6,099 nt of DNA from positions 1-6,099 of the forward strand of contig WRFW01000123.1 in NCBI GenBank assembly GCA_009787435.1. The letters run 5' to 3'. Made by a program: the position numbers and the translations under genes. Below are positions 1-6,098 of the stretch, one piece after another. This DNA comes from Defluviitaleaceae bacterium (GTDB lineage: Bacteria > Bacillota > Clostridia > Lachnospirales > UBA5962). The notes beneath the pieces are model-generated. The model ran no database searches. It saw only the letters and a list, made by a program, of their open reading frames with translations, and had not been told where the DNA came from. Each line of letters starts with the position of its first letter. Positions within the stretch are counted from its first letter, which is position 1.

Positions 1-1
1 C

Positions 2-1150
2 TATGCAAAAACCGTTGCCAAAATTGAAGATATGTCTAAATCTGTTTTAGAGGGGAAACTTCGTGAAATAATCTCAAAGCTTTCAGTTGAAGAAATATAT
101 AAAGATAAAGAAAAATTTTCAAGCAAAGTTCAAGAAGTTGCAGCACTTGATTTAGCTGAAATGGGGCTTGAAGTTAAAACGCTTACTATAATAAACATAT
201 CGGATGTAAATGGATACTTAGAAGCATTAGGGAAAGAGCGTATTGCGGAAGTAAAACGTGATGCTCAAATTGCAGAAGCAAATGCAGAAATGGAAACCCA
301 AATTAAAACGAGCGAAGCTACACGCCGCGGGCGTGAAGCACAATTAGAAGCTGAAACACGCATTGAAGAAGCTAACAAAACTAAAGAGCTTCAAGTGCAA
401 GCTTACCGAAAAGAGCAAGAAACCGCAAAAGCTATTGCAGACCTTGCATATGAAATTGAGAAAAATAAAGTTGGAAAAGAAGTTACAGAAACTGAAATGC
501 AAGTTGAACTTATCCGTAAGCAAAAAGAGACAGAGCTTGCAGAGCAAGAAGCACTTCGCCGGGAAAAAGAGCTTGCAGCAACTATAATCAAACAAGCAGA
601 AGCCGAAAAAGCACGTGAAATACAAATTGCCCAAGCCCGTGCAGAATCTTTAAAGCTTGAAGCTGCTGCAAAAGCGGAAGCAAAAAAATTAGAAGCAGAA
701 GCAGAAGCACACCAAATAAGGGAAATGGGGAAAGCAGATGCTGAATCAAAAGCTTTCCAAGCCCGTGAGATAGGGAAAGCGGAAGCAGAAGCAATTCGAA
801 ACAAAGGGCTTGCAGAAGCTGAAACTATGCAGCAAAAAGCGGAAGCTTTTAAAAATTATGGCGAAGCCGCTATTACTCAGCTTATAGTTGAGCGTTTGCC
901 AGAAATAGCAAGCTCTATTTCTGCTCCACTATCACAAACTGAAAAAATTGTTATTTTAGATAGTGGTGAAAAAGGTGGCGGGGCTGCTAAAATAAGCAGC
1001 TATGTAACAGATATTATAGCAACACTTCCAGAAACTGTTGAAGCTTTAACTGGCATAAACCTTATAGATGTTTTAGGAAACAATAGCAAAAAAAATGATG
1101 TTTGCATGCAAACAAATGAAGAAGCTTCAGAAGTTTCAAACGAAGCTTAA
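2..1150 (+). CDS. Flotillin-family (SPFH domain) membrane scaffold protein, 5' end outside window
   Basis: Flotillins sit at the inner face of the membrane, oligomerise, and organise membrane microdomains and fluidity. The frame is open from base 2 with no stop, and residues before the first ATG (base 32) already continue the family pattern, so that ATG is internal and the gene starts upstream. The visible part is 382 residues; bacterial flotillins are usually about 480-510. In partial numbering, residues 1-70 are the end of the SPFH/band-7 domain (LEGKLREIISKLSVEEIY, then GYLEALGKERIAEVKRDA, a flotillin hallmark). Residues 75-280 are a long Ala/Glu/Lys/Arg coiled coil containing two similar blocks, REMGKADAES and REIGKAEAEA. 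Residues 280-320 carry the C-terminal signature (FKNYGEAA, VERLPEIA, APLSQTEKIVILD). The last 25 or so residues, with one Cys, look poorly conserved. In Firmicutes such genes often follow an NfeD-type gene, which would lie outside the window. No U-tailed terminator follows, so read-through into rpmB is possible. Confidence 0.93.
   Translation, partial: YAKTVAKIEDMSKSVLEGKLREIISKLSVEEIYKDKEKFSSKVQEVAALDLAEMGLEVKTLTIINISDVNGYLEALGKERIAEVKRDAQIAEANAEMETQIKTSEATRRGREAQLEAETRIEEANKTKELQVQAYRKEQETAKAIADLAYEIEKNKVGKEVTETEMQVELIRKQKETELAEQEALRREKELAATIIKQAEAEKAREIQIAQARAESLKLEAAAKAEAKKLEAEAEAHQIREMGKADAESKAFQAREIGKAEAEAIRNKGLAEAETMQQKAEAFKNYGEAAITQLIVERLPEIASSISAPLSQTEKIVILDSGEKGGGAAKISSYVTDIIATLPETVEALTGINLIDVLGNNSKKNDVCMQTNEEASEVSNEA
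1099..1114. repeat. Perfect 16-bp palindrome inside the flotillin 3' end
   Basis: TGTTTGCATGCAAACA reads identically on both strands. It lies in the poorly conserved tail of the flotillin coding region, about 65 bp upstream of the -35 box proposed for rpmB. As RNA it could form a 6-bp stem with a CATG loop. Read on the minus strand, the hairpin is followed three bases later by eight T residues, so it resembles a weak terminator for antisense transcription. As DNA it has the symmetry of a dimeric repressor site. No function can be assigned from sequence alone. Confidence 0.4.
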
Positions 1151-1178
1151 AAAATAATTAACACCCTAAAAAAAACAC

Positions 1179-1207
1179 TTGAAATTTTACTCTAAATGTG
1201 GTAAAAT
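1179..1207 (+). promoter_or_regulatory. Sigma-A type promoter for rpmB
   Basis: The -35 box TTGAAA (1179-1184), a 17-bp spacer and the -10 box TAAAAT (1202-1207) match the vegetative consensus well. A TGG directly before the -10 box gives the extended -10 form TGnTAnAAT-like. Transcription would begin near 1214, giving a leader of about 126 nt before the rpmB start. A small dyad, ATTAAG (1208-1213) and CTTAAT (1224-1229), straddles the predicted start and could be an operator, though it is AT-rich and may be chance. Confidence 0.7.
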
Positions 1208-1213
1208 ATTAAG

Positions 1214-1331
1214 AGTTGGTTTGCTTAATTGAAAGTTATTAATTTTGTGAACTATGCAGCTTTCATAAGTTGTGTATAATTATAATTTTCAACTAACAAA
1301 AGAAAGCTAATATTTTGCAAACATAGGAGGG
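1214..1331 (+). promoter_or_regulatory. Candidate structured 5' leader of rpmB
   Basis: Several complementary segments are nested in the untranslated leader. GTTTGC (1219-1224) pairs with GCAAAC (1317-1322), which ends two bases before the AGGAGGG ribosome binding site (1325-1331). Inside it AGCTTTC (1258-1264) pairs with GAAAGCT (1302-1308), and inside that AGTTG (1268-1272) pairs with CAACT (1290-1294). A competing pairing, GAAAG (1231-1235) with CTTTC (1260-1264), would break the second helix, and AGTTG also occurs at 1214-1218. Such nested and alternative pairing suits a ribosomal-protein or zinc-linked control leader, but this is inference: no known class is recognised and the helices are short and AT-rich. 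Confidence 0.4.
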
Positions 1332-1339
1332 AACAAAAA

Positions 1340-1543
1340 ATGGCAAAATGTCAAATATGTGAAAAAGGCGTTCGCACTGGTCATAGAATTAGTATTACTC
1401 GTAGCCAAGTGAGTAGAAGATATAATAGAACTTGGAAGCCAAATATTAAAAAAATTCGCATTGTTTTAGAAAACGGCACTGTTAAAACTGTAGCAATGTG
1501 CACAAGCTGCCTTAGAACAGGCAAAGTTAAGAGAGCTGTTTAA
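1340..1543 (+). CDS. rpmB: Large-subunit ribosomal protein bL28, four-cysteine form
   Basis: L28 is a small basic protein of the 50S subunit. The 67-residue product is close to the family's usual 60-80 residues and complete. It begins MAKCQICEKG and carries the typical GHRISITRSQ and RRYNRTWKPNI stretches, and near the end MCTSCLRTGKVKR. Cysteines 4, 7, 54 and 57 form two CxxC pairs, so this is the C+ form expected to bind zinc; bacteria with both forms often switch to the cysteine-free paralogue when zinc is scarce. The start is fixed by AGGAGGG eight bases upstream. The gene is monocistronic: it has its own promoter and a terminator overlapping the stop codon. Isolated placement away from the large ribosomal operons is normal for rpmB. 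Confidence 0.97.
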   Translation: MAKCQICEKGVRTGHRISITRSQVSRRYNRTWKPNIKKIRIVLENGTVKTVAMCTSCLRTGKVKRAV

Positions 1544-1557
1544 TAGCTCTCTTTTTT
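1529..1557 (+). terminator. Intrinsic terminator of rpmB overlapping its stop codon
   Basis: AAGAGAGCT (1529-1537) and AGCTCTCTT (1545-1553) form a 9-bp stem with the 7-base loop GTTTAAT, followed by the run of T ending at 1557. The TAA stop (1541-1543) is in the loop, and the left arm encodes the last residues of L28. A ribosome at the stop codon would cover the hairpin, so termination efficiency may depend on translation. Confidence 0.88.
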
Positions 1558-1561
1558 AAAT

Positions 1562-1679
1562 TAATTGGGTGTCTCTAAAAACTCCTTTTGGTCGGTTTTT
1601 AGTTCGCCCAAAGAGTGAGCTATTTAAATGCCCTATTATAAAAATTAAAAATTTAACAGTTTTTAGAGCTACTCAATTA
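1562..1679. repeat. Inverted-repeat element of about 118 bp, possible MITE or insertion-sequence remnant
   Basis: The ends 1562-1583 and 1658-1679 are inverted copies matching at 19 of 22 positions; the shared core is CTCTAAAAACT on the left and its complement AGTTTTTAGAG on the right. The element holds no open frame of note and is flanked by TA-rich sequence, so target-site duplication cannot be read with confidence. The outer part GGGTGTCTCTAAAAACT is, from memory, reminiscent of terminal repeats of some Firmicute insertion sequences (IS1182/IS5-like), unchecked. It lies just after the rpmB terminator and ends three bases before the ribosome binding site of the GH18 gene. It could instead be a folded leader of that gene; copy number in the genome would decide. 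Confidence 0.45.
1565..1611 (+). promoter_or_regulatory. Hairpin inside the inverted-repeat element
   Basis: TTGGG (1565-1569) pairs with CCCAA (1607-1611), and CTAAAAAC (1575-1582) pairs with GTTTTTAG (1595-1602), giving a two-part stem with an internal loop and a 12-base apical loop. A second, weaker hairpin joins GAGT (1613-1616) and AGCT (1618-1621) with AGCT and ACTC (1667-1674). These local folds compete with the end-to-end pairing of the whole element. No U-run follows the first hairpin, so it is not a standard terminator. Confidence 0.45.
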
Positions 1680-1700
1680 TTAAGGAGAACTTAAGAGAAA

Positions 1701-3539
1701 ATGAGAGGAAGCGGCACAAACAAAGAAAGAGCAAAAAGAAGAAAGAGACGAGAAAGGCGTATGCTAGCTTTAATAGCATTATTTTTAATCTCTTTAGTTA
1801 GCGGTGGTATTTATTTAGTTCTTTTATTAAATAGAGGCCAAAACCCTAATATGGAATTTATAAGCGTGCGAGACTACAACAACATTCCAAATGGTGATTA
1901 TTTCATATTTAAAGACAAAATAATATTAGAAAACTATAGACCACTAATTATAGATGGCGATATTCACTTGCCATTAAACTTTTTAAGAATGTTTAATGGA
2001 CCTCATTTGCATTGGGAACAAGCACATAACTTAGTTACACTAACTACACAAACAGAACTAGAAAGAATGCCTTGGCAAAATAACCATATAAGAAATGGTA
2101 TGGCTTATATGAGCATAAATAACCCTATTTTCAACCGTTTTGATATAGAAGTTACCGAGGGGGCAGATGGGTTTATATTAATAAACAACATAGCAGAAAA
2201 TTATGAAATAGCAACAGTAAATGCCTTTCCAAATTTAGAAGAGCAAGTGCCAATTCGCCATTTGCCAAATATAACAAGCTATGTAGCAGGCTGGGTATAC
2301 TATGGGGCAGATGTTTATCTCTTTCCTTATGAATACATTTTAAATGAAGAAACTGGGTTTTATGAAAGAACTAACAGAGGGGAACAATATGGATTTACTA
2401 GAGTGCGAACGAATACAGGGGAAATAGGCTTTATAGAAACAGTTTATTTAAACCAGCCAACTATAAAAGCCGCAACGACTAGGCAGCCTGCCCCCCTACC
2501 ATTTTTACACAACATAAATGAACCTATTACAATAGCTTGGGACAACGTTTCAGTTTCAGTTGCAAACTATGCAAGCCAGAGGAGAGTAACACATAGGGGA
2601 GTAAATGTGCTTGCCCCTAAATGGCTCAGATTTGAAAATTCAGAACCAGATAGTATAAACCCAGGAACACCAACTGCTAATATTATTTCAATAGCTTCTC
2701 AAGATTATATAAACTGGGCACACGCTAATGGAAAGCAAGTTTGGCCTTTGCTTTTTGACTATCAAAATAATTATATTTCAAGCGTTATATTAGCAGACCC
2801 TGCTAATAGAGATTTTATAATAGAGCAGACAATTTCAATTGCAAACCAATTTAATTTTGATGGTGTAATGATAGATATTGAGGGCTTAACTGGCGATAAT
2901 TTTGAAAATTTCGCCCAATTTATAAGAGAACTTAGCCCTTTTATGCGTGAAAATAATTTAGTTTACTCTTTAGCTGTGTTTGTGCCAAGATGGAGACCAT
3001 GGCACGACCATGCAGAGCTTGCCCGTGTTTCAGATTTCTTAGCTGTGATGGCTTATGATGAAACTACACCAATTTGGCGGTATGAATACCAAGGGTGGGA
3101 CGAAATAGGCCCCAATGCTTCTATAAGCTTTGTGTTAGAAACTATACAAAATATTTTATGGCAAGGTGTATTGCCAGAGCAATTAATTTTAGGCATACCT
3201 TTCTATACTTCGATTTGGGTAGAAGAAATTGAAAATGGCGAAGTGGTCCATGTGAGACCTAGAAGAAATGTGCATTTAGCTTATGGGCAGCAGCATTTTA
3301 TAAATGCAGGGGCAGATATTATATGGTCTGACTATTATGGCTCTTATTTTTCTACTTTTGATACTATAGCACCTAATGGAAACATATTAAGAACTAGTGC
3401 TTGGATAGAAAATGAACGCTCGCTAACTTTGAAAGTGGAAACTGCAAGGCAATATAACTTAGCAGGCGTTGCCGCTTGGGCTAGAACTTTTGAAACGCCG
3501 CCAATTTGGGACGCTATTTATTATGCTTTAAGGCAATAA
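1701..3539 (+). CDS. Membrane-anchored GH18 glycoside hydrolase with copper-amine-oxidase-like and SH3-like domains
   Basis: The 612-residue product probably cleaves beta-1,4 bonds next to N-acetylglucosamine in peptidoglycan or chitin-like glycans outside the cell. Residues 8-20 are strongly basic, followed by one hydrophobic segment (about 21-44) that acts as an uncleaved signal anchor. Residues 66-118 resemble the copper amine oxidase N-terminal-like domain of clostridial surface proteins (PLIIDGDIHLPLNFLRMF, then LHWEQAHNLVTL). Residues 165-252 look like a bacterial SH3 domain, ending TRVRTNTGEIGFIETVYL. From about 275 to the end is the GH18 barrel of the YaaH/SleL kind: the active-site strand FDGVMIDIEG has D387, D392 and the acid/base E394, followed by MAYDE (450-454) and the late conserved Trp593 (AAWARTF). 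Key residues look intact. AAGGAG at 1682-1687 precedes the start by 13 bases, somewhat long. It is co-oriented with the membrane protein gene 15 bp downstream. A cell-wall or spore-cortex role is inference; no LysM repeats are present. Confidence 0.9.
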   Translation: MRGSGTNKERAKRRKRRERRMLALIALFLISLVSGGIYLVLLLNRGQNPNMEFISVRDYNNIPNGDYFIFKDKIILENYRPLIIDGDIHLPLNFLRMFNGPHLHWEQAHNLVTLTTQTELERMPWQNNHIRNGMAYMSINNPIFNRFDIEVTEGADGFILINNIAENYEIATVNAFPNLEEQVPIRHLPNITSYVAGWVYYGADVYLFPYEYILNEETGFYERTNRGEQYGFTRVRTNTGEIGFIETVYLNQPTIKAATTRQPAPLPFLHNINEPITIAWDNVSVSVANYASQRRVTHRGVNVLAPKWLRFENSEPDSINPGTPTANIISIASQDYINWAHANGKQVWPLLFDYQNNYISSVILADPANRDFIIEQTISIANQFNFDGVMIDIEGLTGDNFENFAQFIRELSPFMRENNLVYSLAVFVPRWRPWHDHAELARVSDFLAVMAYDETTPIWRYEYQGWDEIGPNASISFVLETIQNILWQGVLPEQLILGIPFYTSIWVEEIENGEVVHVRPRRNVHLAYGQQHFINAGADIIWSDYYGSYFSTFDTIAPNGNILRTSAWIENERSLTLKVETARQYNLAGVAAWARTFETPPIWDAIYYALRQ

Positions 3540-3554
3540 GGGAAAAGTATTTTT

Positions 3555-4199
3555 ATGAACATGAAAAAAATAAAAAATTTAGGCGTTTATCTTTTGGGGT
3601 TATTTATATTAGCTATAGGTGTAATTTTTTCTATAAACGCTGATTTAGGAATAAGCCCGGTAAACGCAACACCATATGTGTTTAGTTTAACGCTAGGTAT
3701 TAGCGTTGGTAATGGTGTTATATTATTTTTCTTAGCACTAATAGCACTGCAGTGGATAATGTTAAGAAAAGAGTTTAAACTTTCAAGCTTATTGCAAATA
3801 GTTGTTTCTTTTGTGTTTGGCTTTTTTGTTGATGCTGCTAACTTCTTAATTGGAGATTTTGCATTTTTCCCAGAATTTTATGCAGGGCAGCTTTTAACAT
3901 TAGCTGTGAGCATAATATTAATTGCTCTTGGCTTAGTGCTATATGTTGAAACAAAAATAGTTCCTATGCCTTCAGAGGGGGTGCTTTTAGCACTTCTAAA
4001 AAAATTCCCCAAATTTAGCTTAGGAACTATGAAAATTATTTTTGATATTGGCGTTGTGATAATTGCTATTATATTTTCTTTAATTTTTCTTTCTGGAATT
4101 TATGGCATTCGAGAGGGTACTATAGTAACAGCATTTTTAATAGGAAAGATGATGGCTATAATAAGCCGCCTACTAAGGAAAAGAAAGCAAACAAAATAA
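3555..4199 (+). CDS. YczE/YitT-like multi-pass membrane protein of unknown function
   Basis: The 214-residue product is an integral membrane protein with about six hydrophobic segments (roughly 8-28, 51-70, 77-100, 110-131, 156-180 and 188-206) and a basic tail (RLLRKRKQTK) expected on the cytoplasmic side. The pattern ADLGISPVNATPYVFSL (29-45), VPMPSEG (136-142), LGTMKIIFDI (156-165) and IREGTIVTAFLIG (185-197) fits the uncharacterised YczE family (COG2364). No transport substrate is established for the family and none can be read here. The start at 3555 is preferred over the ATG at 3561 because AAGGG at 3538-3542, overlapping the stop of the GH18 gene, is 12 bases from it. The 15-bp gap and lack of an intervening terminator indicate co-transcription with the GH18 gene. 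A terminator closes the unit. Confidence 0.85.
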   Translation: MNMKKIKNLGVYLLGLFILAIGVIFSINADLGISPVNATPYVFSLTLGISVGNGVILFFLALIALQWIMLRKEFKLSSLLQIVVSFVFGFFVDAANFLIGDFAFFPEFYAGQLLTLAVSIILIALGLVLYVETKIVPMPSEGVLLALLKKFPKFSLGTMKIIFDIGVVIIAIIFSLIFLSGIYGIREGTIVTAFLIGKMMAIISRLLRKRKQTK

Positions 4200-4226
4200 A
4201 AAGAGCCAAAGGGCTCTTTTTATTTT
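4198..4226. terminator. Intrinsic terminator, probably bidirectional, between convergent genes
   Basis: AAAAAGAGCC (4198-4207) and GGCTCTTTTT (4212-4221) form a 10-bp stem with a 4-base loop, followed by ATTTT. The left arm starts within the stop codon of the membrane protein gene. Because the left flank is A-rich (ACAAAATAAAAA), the reverse complement also has a U-rich tail, so it can stop transcripts arriving from dut on the minus strand as well. It lies 74 bp beyond the dut stop codon. Confidence 0.88.
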
Positions 4227-4299
4227 GGGTTATAATATTTATTTAATATTTTATTAGCTACTCACAATTAAAAAAGCAGTGGCTAAAAATCGCTCAAAT

Positions 4300-4788
4300 C
4301 TACTTTCCGCTAGAACCAAAGGCCCCTGTTTCTCGCTCTGATTTAATCTTAAGAAGTTTTTCATATGAAAGCTCGCTAATAGTTAGCTTAGGAACTATTA
4401 CCATTAAACATTGGGCAATTGCCTTTTCATAAGGATAAATAATAGCTTGCTTTAAATCAATTTTTGCTTTTTCTTTTAAAATTATAAGCGGCTGTTCATT
4501 ATGGTTAGTAATAGGGATAAACCATTCCCCACGATAGCCAGAATCAATTACCCCTGCTCTCTGCCCTATTCCTTTAACCCCTGTTGAACCTCTTTCTTTT
4601 AAAATAGCTGCATAATCAGCTGAAAAAGAAGAAGCAATGCCTGTTGGCACTAATTTAGTTTCATGGGGGTTTAATAATAAGTAGTCTTCTTCAAAGCAGG
4701 CATAAATATCAAATGCCCCATCTTCTTCACGCTTAGATGGTATTAAAGCGTCTTTTTTAACTTTTGCAAAATAAATAATTTCTCTCAT
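4300..4788 (-). CDS. dut: Deoxyuridine 5'-triphosphate nucleotidohydrolase (trimeric dUTPase)
   Basis: dUTPase hydrolyses dUTP to dUMP and pyrophosphate, keeping uracil out of DNA and supplying dUMP for thymidylate synthesis. The 162-residue product has all five motifs of the homotrimeric family in order: motif 1 DGAFDIYA (23-30), motif 2 KERGSTG (64-70), motif 3 GVIDSGYRGEW (79-89, with D82 as the probable water-activating Asp and Y85 in the uracil pocket), motif 4 AIAQCLMV (123-130), and the glycine-rich flexible motif 5 RETGAFGSSGK (152-162) at the very C terminus. Motif 2 departs from the commoner RSG/RSS form but keeps the Arg and Ser. The start lies 2 bp after the purL stop codon with only a weak AAG before it, so translation is probably coupled to purL. 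Confidence 0.95.
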   Translation of the reverse strand: MREIIYFAKVKKDALIPSKREEDGAFDIYACFEEDYLLLNPHETKLVPTGIASSFSADYAAILKERGSTGVKGIGQRAGVIDSGYRGEWFIPITNHNEQPLIILKEKAKIDLKQAIIYPYEKAIAQCLMVIVPKLTISELSYEKLLKIKSERETGAFGSSGK

Positions 4789-4790
4789 AT

Positions 4791-6098
4791 TTACTTAGTA
4801 AAATATTCTATGCCATTTTTAAATAAGCCTTGGTCGTAATCACCAGGCACATTTTTAAAAATATTTTCACCAGCCCGCTCAGAATGCCCCATTTTGCCTA
4901 GTATTTTCCCACAAGGGCTAATTATACCCTCTATTGCTAACTCAGAACCATTAGGGTTGCACAAATCCCCCATTGTTGGAATATCTTCAAAATCAATATA
5001 TTGAAATGCAATAAGTTCATCTTCAAGCAACTTTTCAATAATTTCTTTGGGGGCTGTAAACTTACCCTCGCCATGGGAAATTGCCACATGGTGAATCTCA
5101 TCTACAAAAAGACCATTAACCCAAGGTGATTTAGCACCTGTATACCGAGTTCTAACTATTTTTGATTGGTGGCGACCTATATTGTTATGTGCAATTGTTG
5201 GACTAGCTTCGGTAACTTTAAAATCTTTATAAGGGAGAAGCCCACTTTTTATTAGAGCTTGAAAACCGTTGCAAATGCCTAATATTAAACCATCCTTAGA
5301 GAGCATATATTCAATACTTTCTCGTATTTTTTCATTTCTTAAAACTGCTGTTATAAACTTAGCACTTCCATCTGGCTCATCTCCTGCACTGAAGCCACCT
5401 GGCAGCATTAAAATTTGTGAAGTTTTTATCTCTTTTGCTAAGCTGTCTATTGATTCTTTAATTTGTTTAGAATTTAAATTTCTAAAAACGCTAATTTTAG
5501 TGTTTCCTCCTGCCTCTCTAAAAGCTTTTTCGCTATCATATTCAGAGTTTGTGCCAGGAAAAGCAGGAATTAAAACTTTAGGAACAGCTTTGAAACCACT
5601 TGGCTTAATTAAAACATTGCTATAGTGTGCTTCTTCAGTGTGGTCTCTATTTTTACTAATACTTAAAGGGTAAATATCTTTTAAAGGATTTTGCCAAGAA
5701 TCTATCATATCTTTCATACTATAGTAATCTATCATCATACAAAGCTCTTCATCATCTCTAGTATCTATAGACATATCTGATTCGTTGGTTGTGTTGCCTA
5801 ATAAAATTGCATTTTTAAAATCAAGTTTATTTACCGTTTCAACTACGATAGAGCCTATTTGTTTTTCAAATATATCTTCTTCTGTCGCTATGATTTCTGG
5901 TGATATATAATTTCCAAAGGACATTTTAGAAAATGCTTCAGCAATGCCGCCTTGTTTAACAGAAAATGCGGAAATTATATTTTTAGATAAAACATTTTTA
6001 TATATGAAATCAAAATTTTCTTTTAACTGTGGAATATTTGGTATCATATCTTCTTTTGGGGTATGCTTTATTAAATAAATGTATGTGTCCATTTGCTT
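4791..6098 (-). CDS. purL: Phosphoribosylformylglycinamidine synthase, C-terminal part (single-chain PurL), 5' end outside window
   Basis: This enzyme makes FGAM from FGAR, ATP and glutamine in step 4 of purine synthesis. The frame stays open through the right edge, so the ATG at 6092 is internal. Counting from that Met, 433 residues are visible of roughly 1,200-1,260 in the single-chain form. Residues 35-165 are the end of the synthase part (second AIRS-type C-terminal domain): ISAFSVKQGGIAEAFSKMSFGN is a family mark. Residues 170-433 are the class I glutamine amidotransferase domain, with VLIPAFPGTNSEYD, the oxyanion stretch LPGGFSAGDEPDG (230-242), nucleophile C274 in GICNGFQALI, and H403 and E405 in GHSERAGEN. 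In Bacillus-type organisms these activities are split over PurS, PurL and PurQ; the fused form is common in Clostridia and Proteobacteria. It is followed by dut after 2 bp, forming a nucleotide-metabolism unit. Confidence 0.96.
   Translation of the reverse strand, partial: KQMDTYIYLIKHTPKEDMIPNIPQLKENFDFIYKNVLSKNIISAFSVKQGGIAEAFSKMSFGNYISPEIIATEEDIFEKQIGSIVVETVNKLDFKNAILLGNTTNESDMSIDTRDDEELCMMIDYYSMKDMIDSWQNPLKDIYPLSISKNRDHTEEAHYSNVLIKPSGFKAVPKVLIPAFPGTNSEYDSEKAFREAGGNTKISVFRNLNSKQIKESIDSLAKEIKTSQILMLPGGFSAGDEPDGSAKFITAVLRNEKIRESIEYMLSKDGLILGICNGFQALIKSGLLPYKDFKVTEASPTIAHNNIGRHQSKIVRTRYTGAKSPWVNGLFVDEIHHVAISHGEGKFTAPKEIIEKLLEDELIAFQYIDFEDIPTMGDLCNPNGSELAIEGIISPCGKILGKMGHSERAGENIFKNVPGDYDQGLFKNGIEYFTK

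Noticed and set aside
32..34. ATG at 32 as the flotillin start, and ATG at 6092 as the purL start
   Set aside because: Both frames remain open to the window edge, the flotillin residues before its ATG fit the family, and both proteins would lack large essential parts.
403..804. Minus-strand open frame of 133 codons with Ser/Ala/Phe-rich product, and other frames opposite the flotillin coiled coil
   Set aside because: They are reverse or shifted readings of the Ala/Glu repeat codons in flotillin; products are low in complexity and resemble no family.
1122..1148. Inverted repeat AAGCTTC / GAAGCTT at the flotillin stop as a terminator
   Set aside because: The stem is followed by A residues, not T, on the + strand, and the arms are ordinary Glu-Ala codons.
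1245..1286. TATAAT boxes at 1275-1280 and 1281-1286 as a second rpmB promoter
   Set aside because: The only -35-like box (TTGTGA, 1245-1250) is 24-30 bp away, too far; the pair at 1179-1207 has a 17-bp spacer and better boxes.
1623..1651. TTTAAA (1623-1628) with TAAAAA (1646-1651), or TATTAT (1634-1639), as the GH18 promoter
   Set aside because: Each has only weak similarity to consensus or lacks a -35 partner in a stretch of nearly pure A/T; no promoter can be chosen.
4254..4286. TTAGC / GCTAA pairing downstream of dut as its own terminator
   Set aside because: The stem is interrupted by an asymmetric bulge, is AT-rich and lacks a clean U-run; the hairpin at 4198-4226 explains termination better.
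5269..5625. Plus-strand open frame of 118 codons opposite purL
   Set aside because: It overlaps the conserved glutaminase domain in antisense, and its product resembles no family I know.
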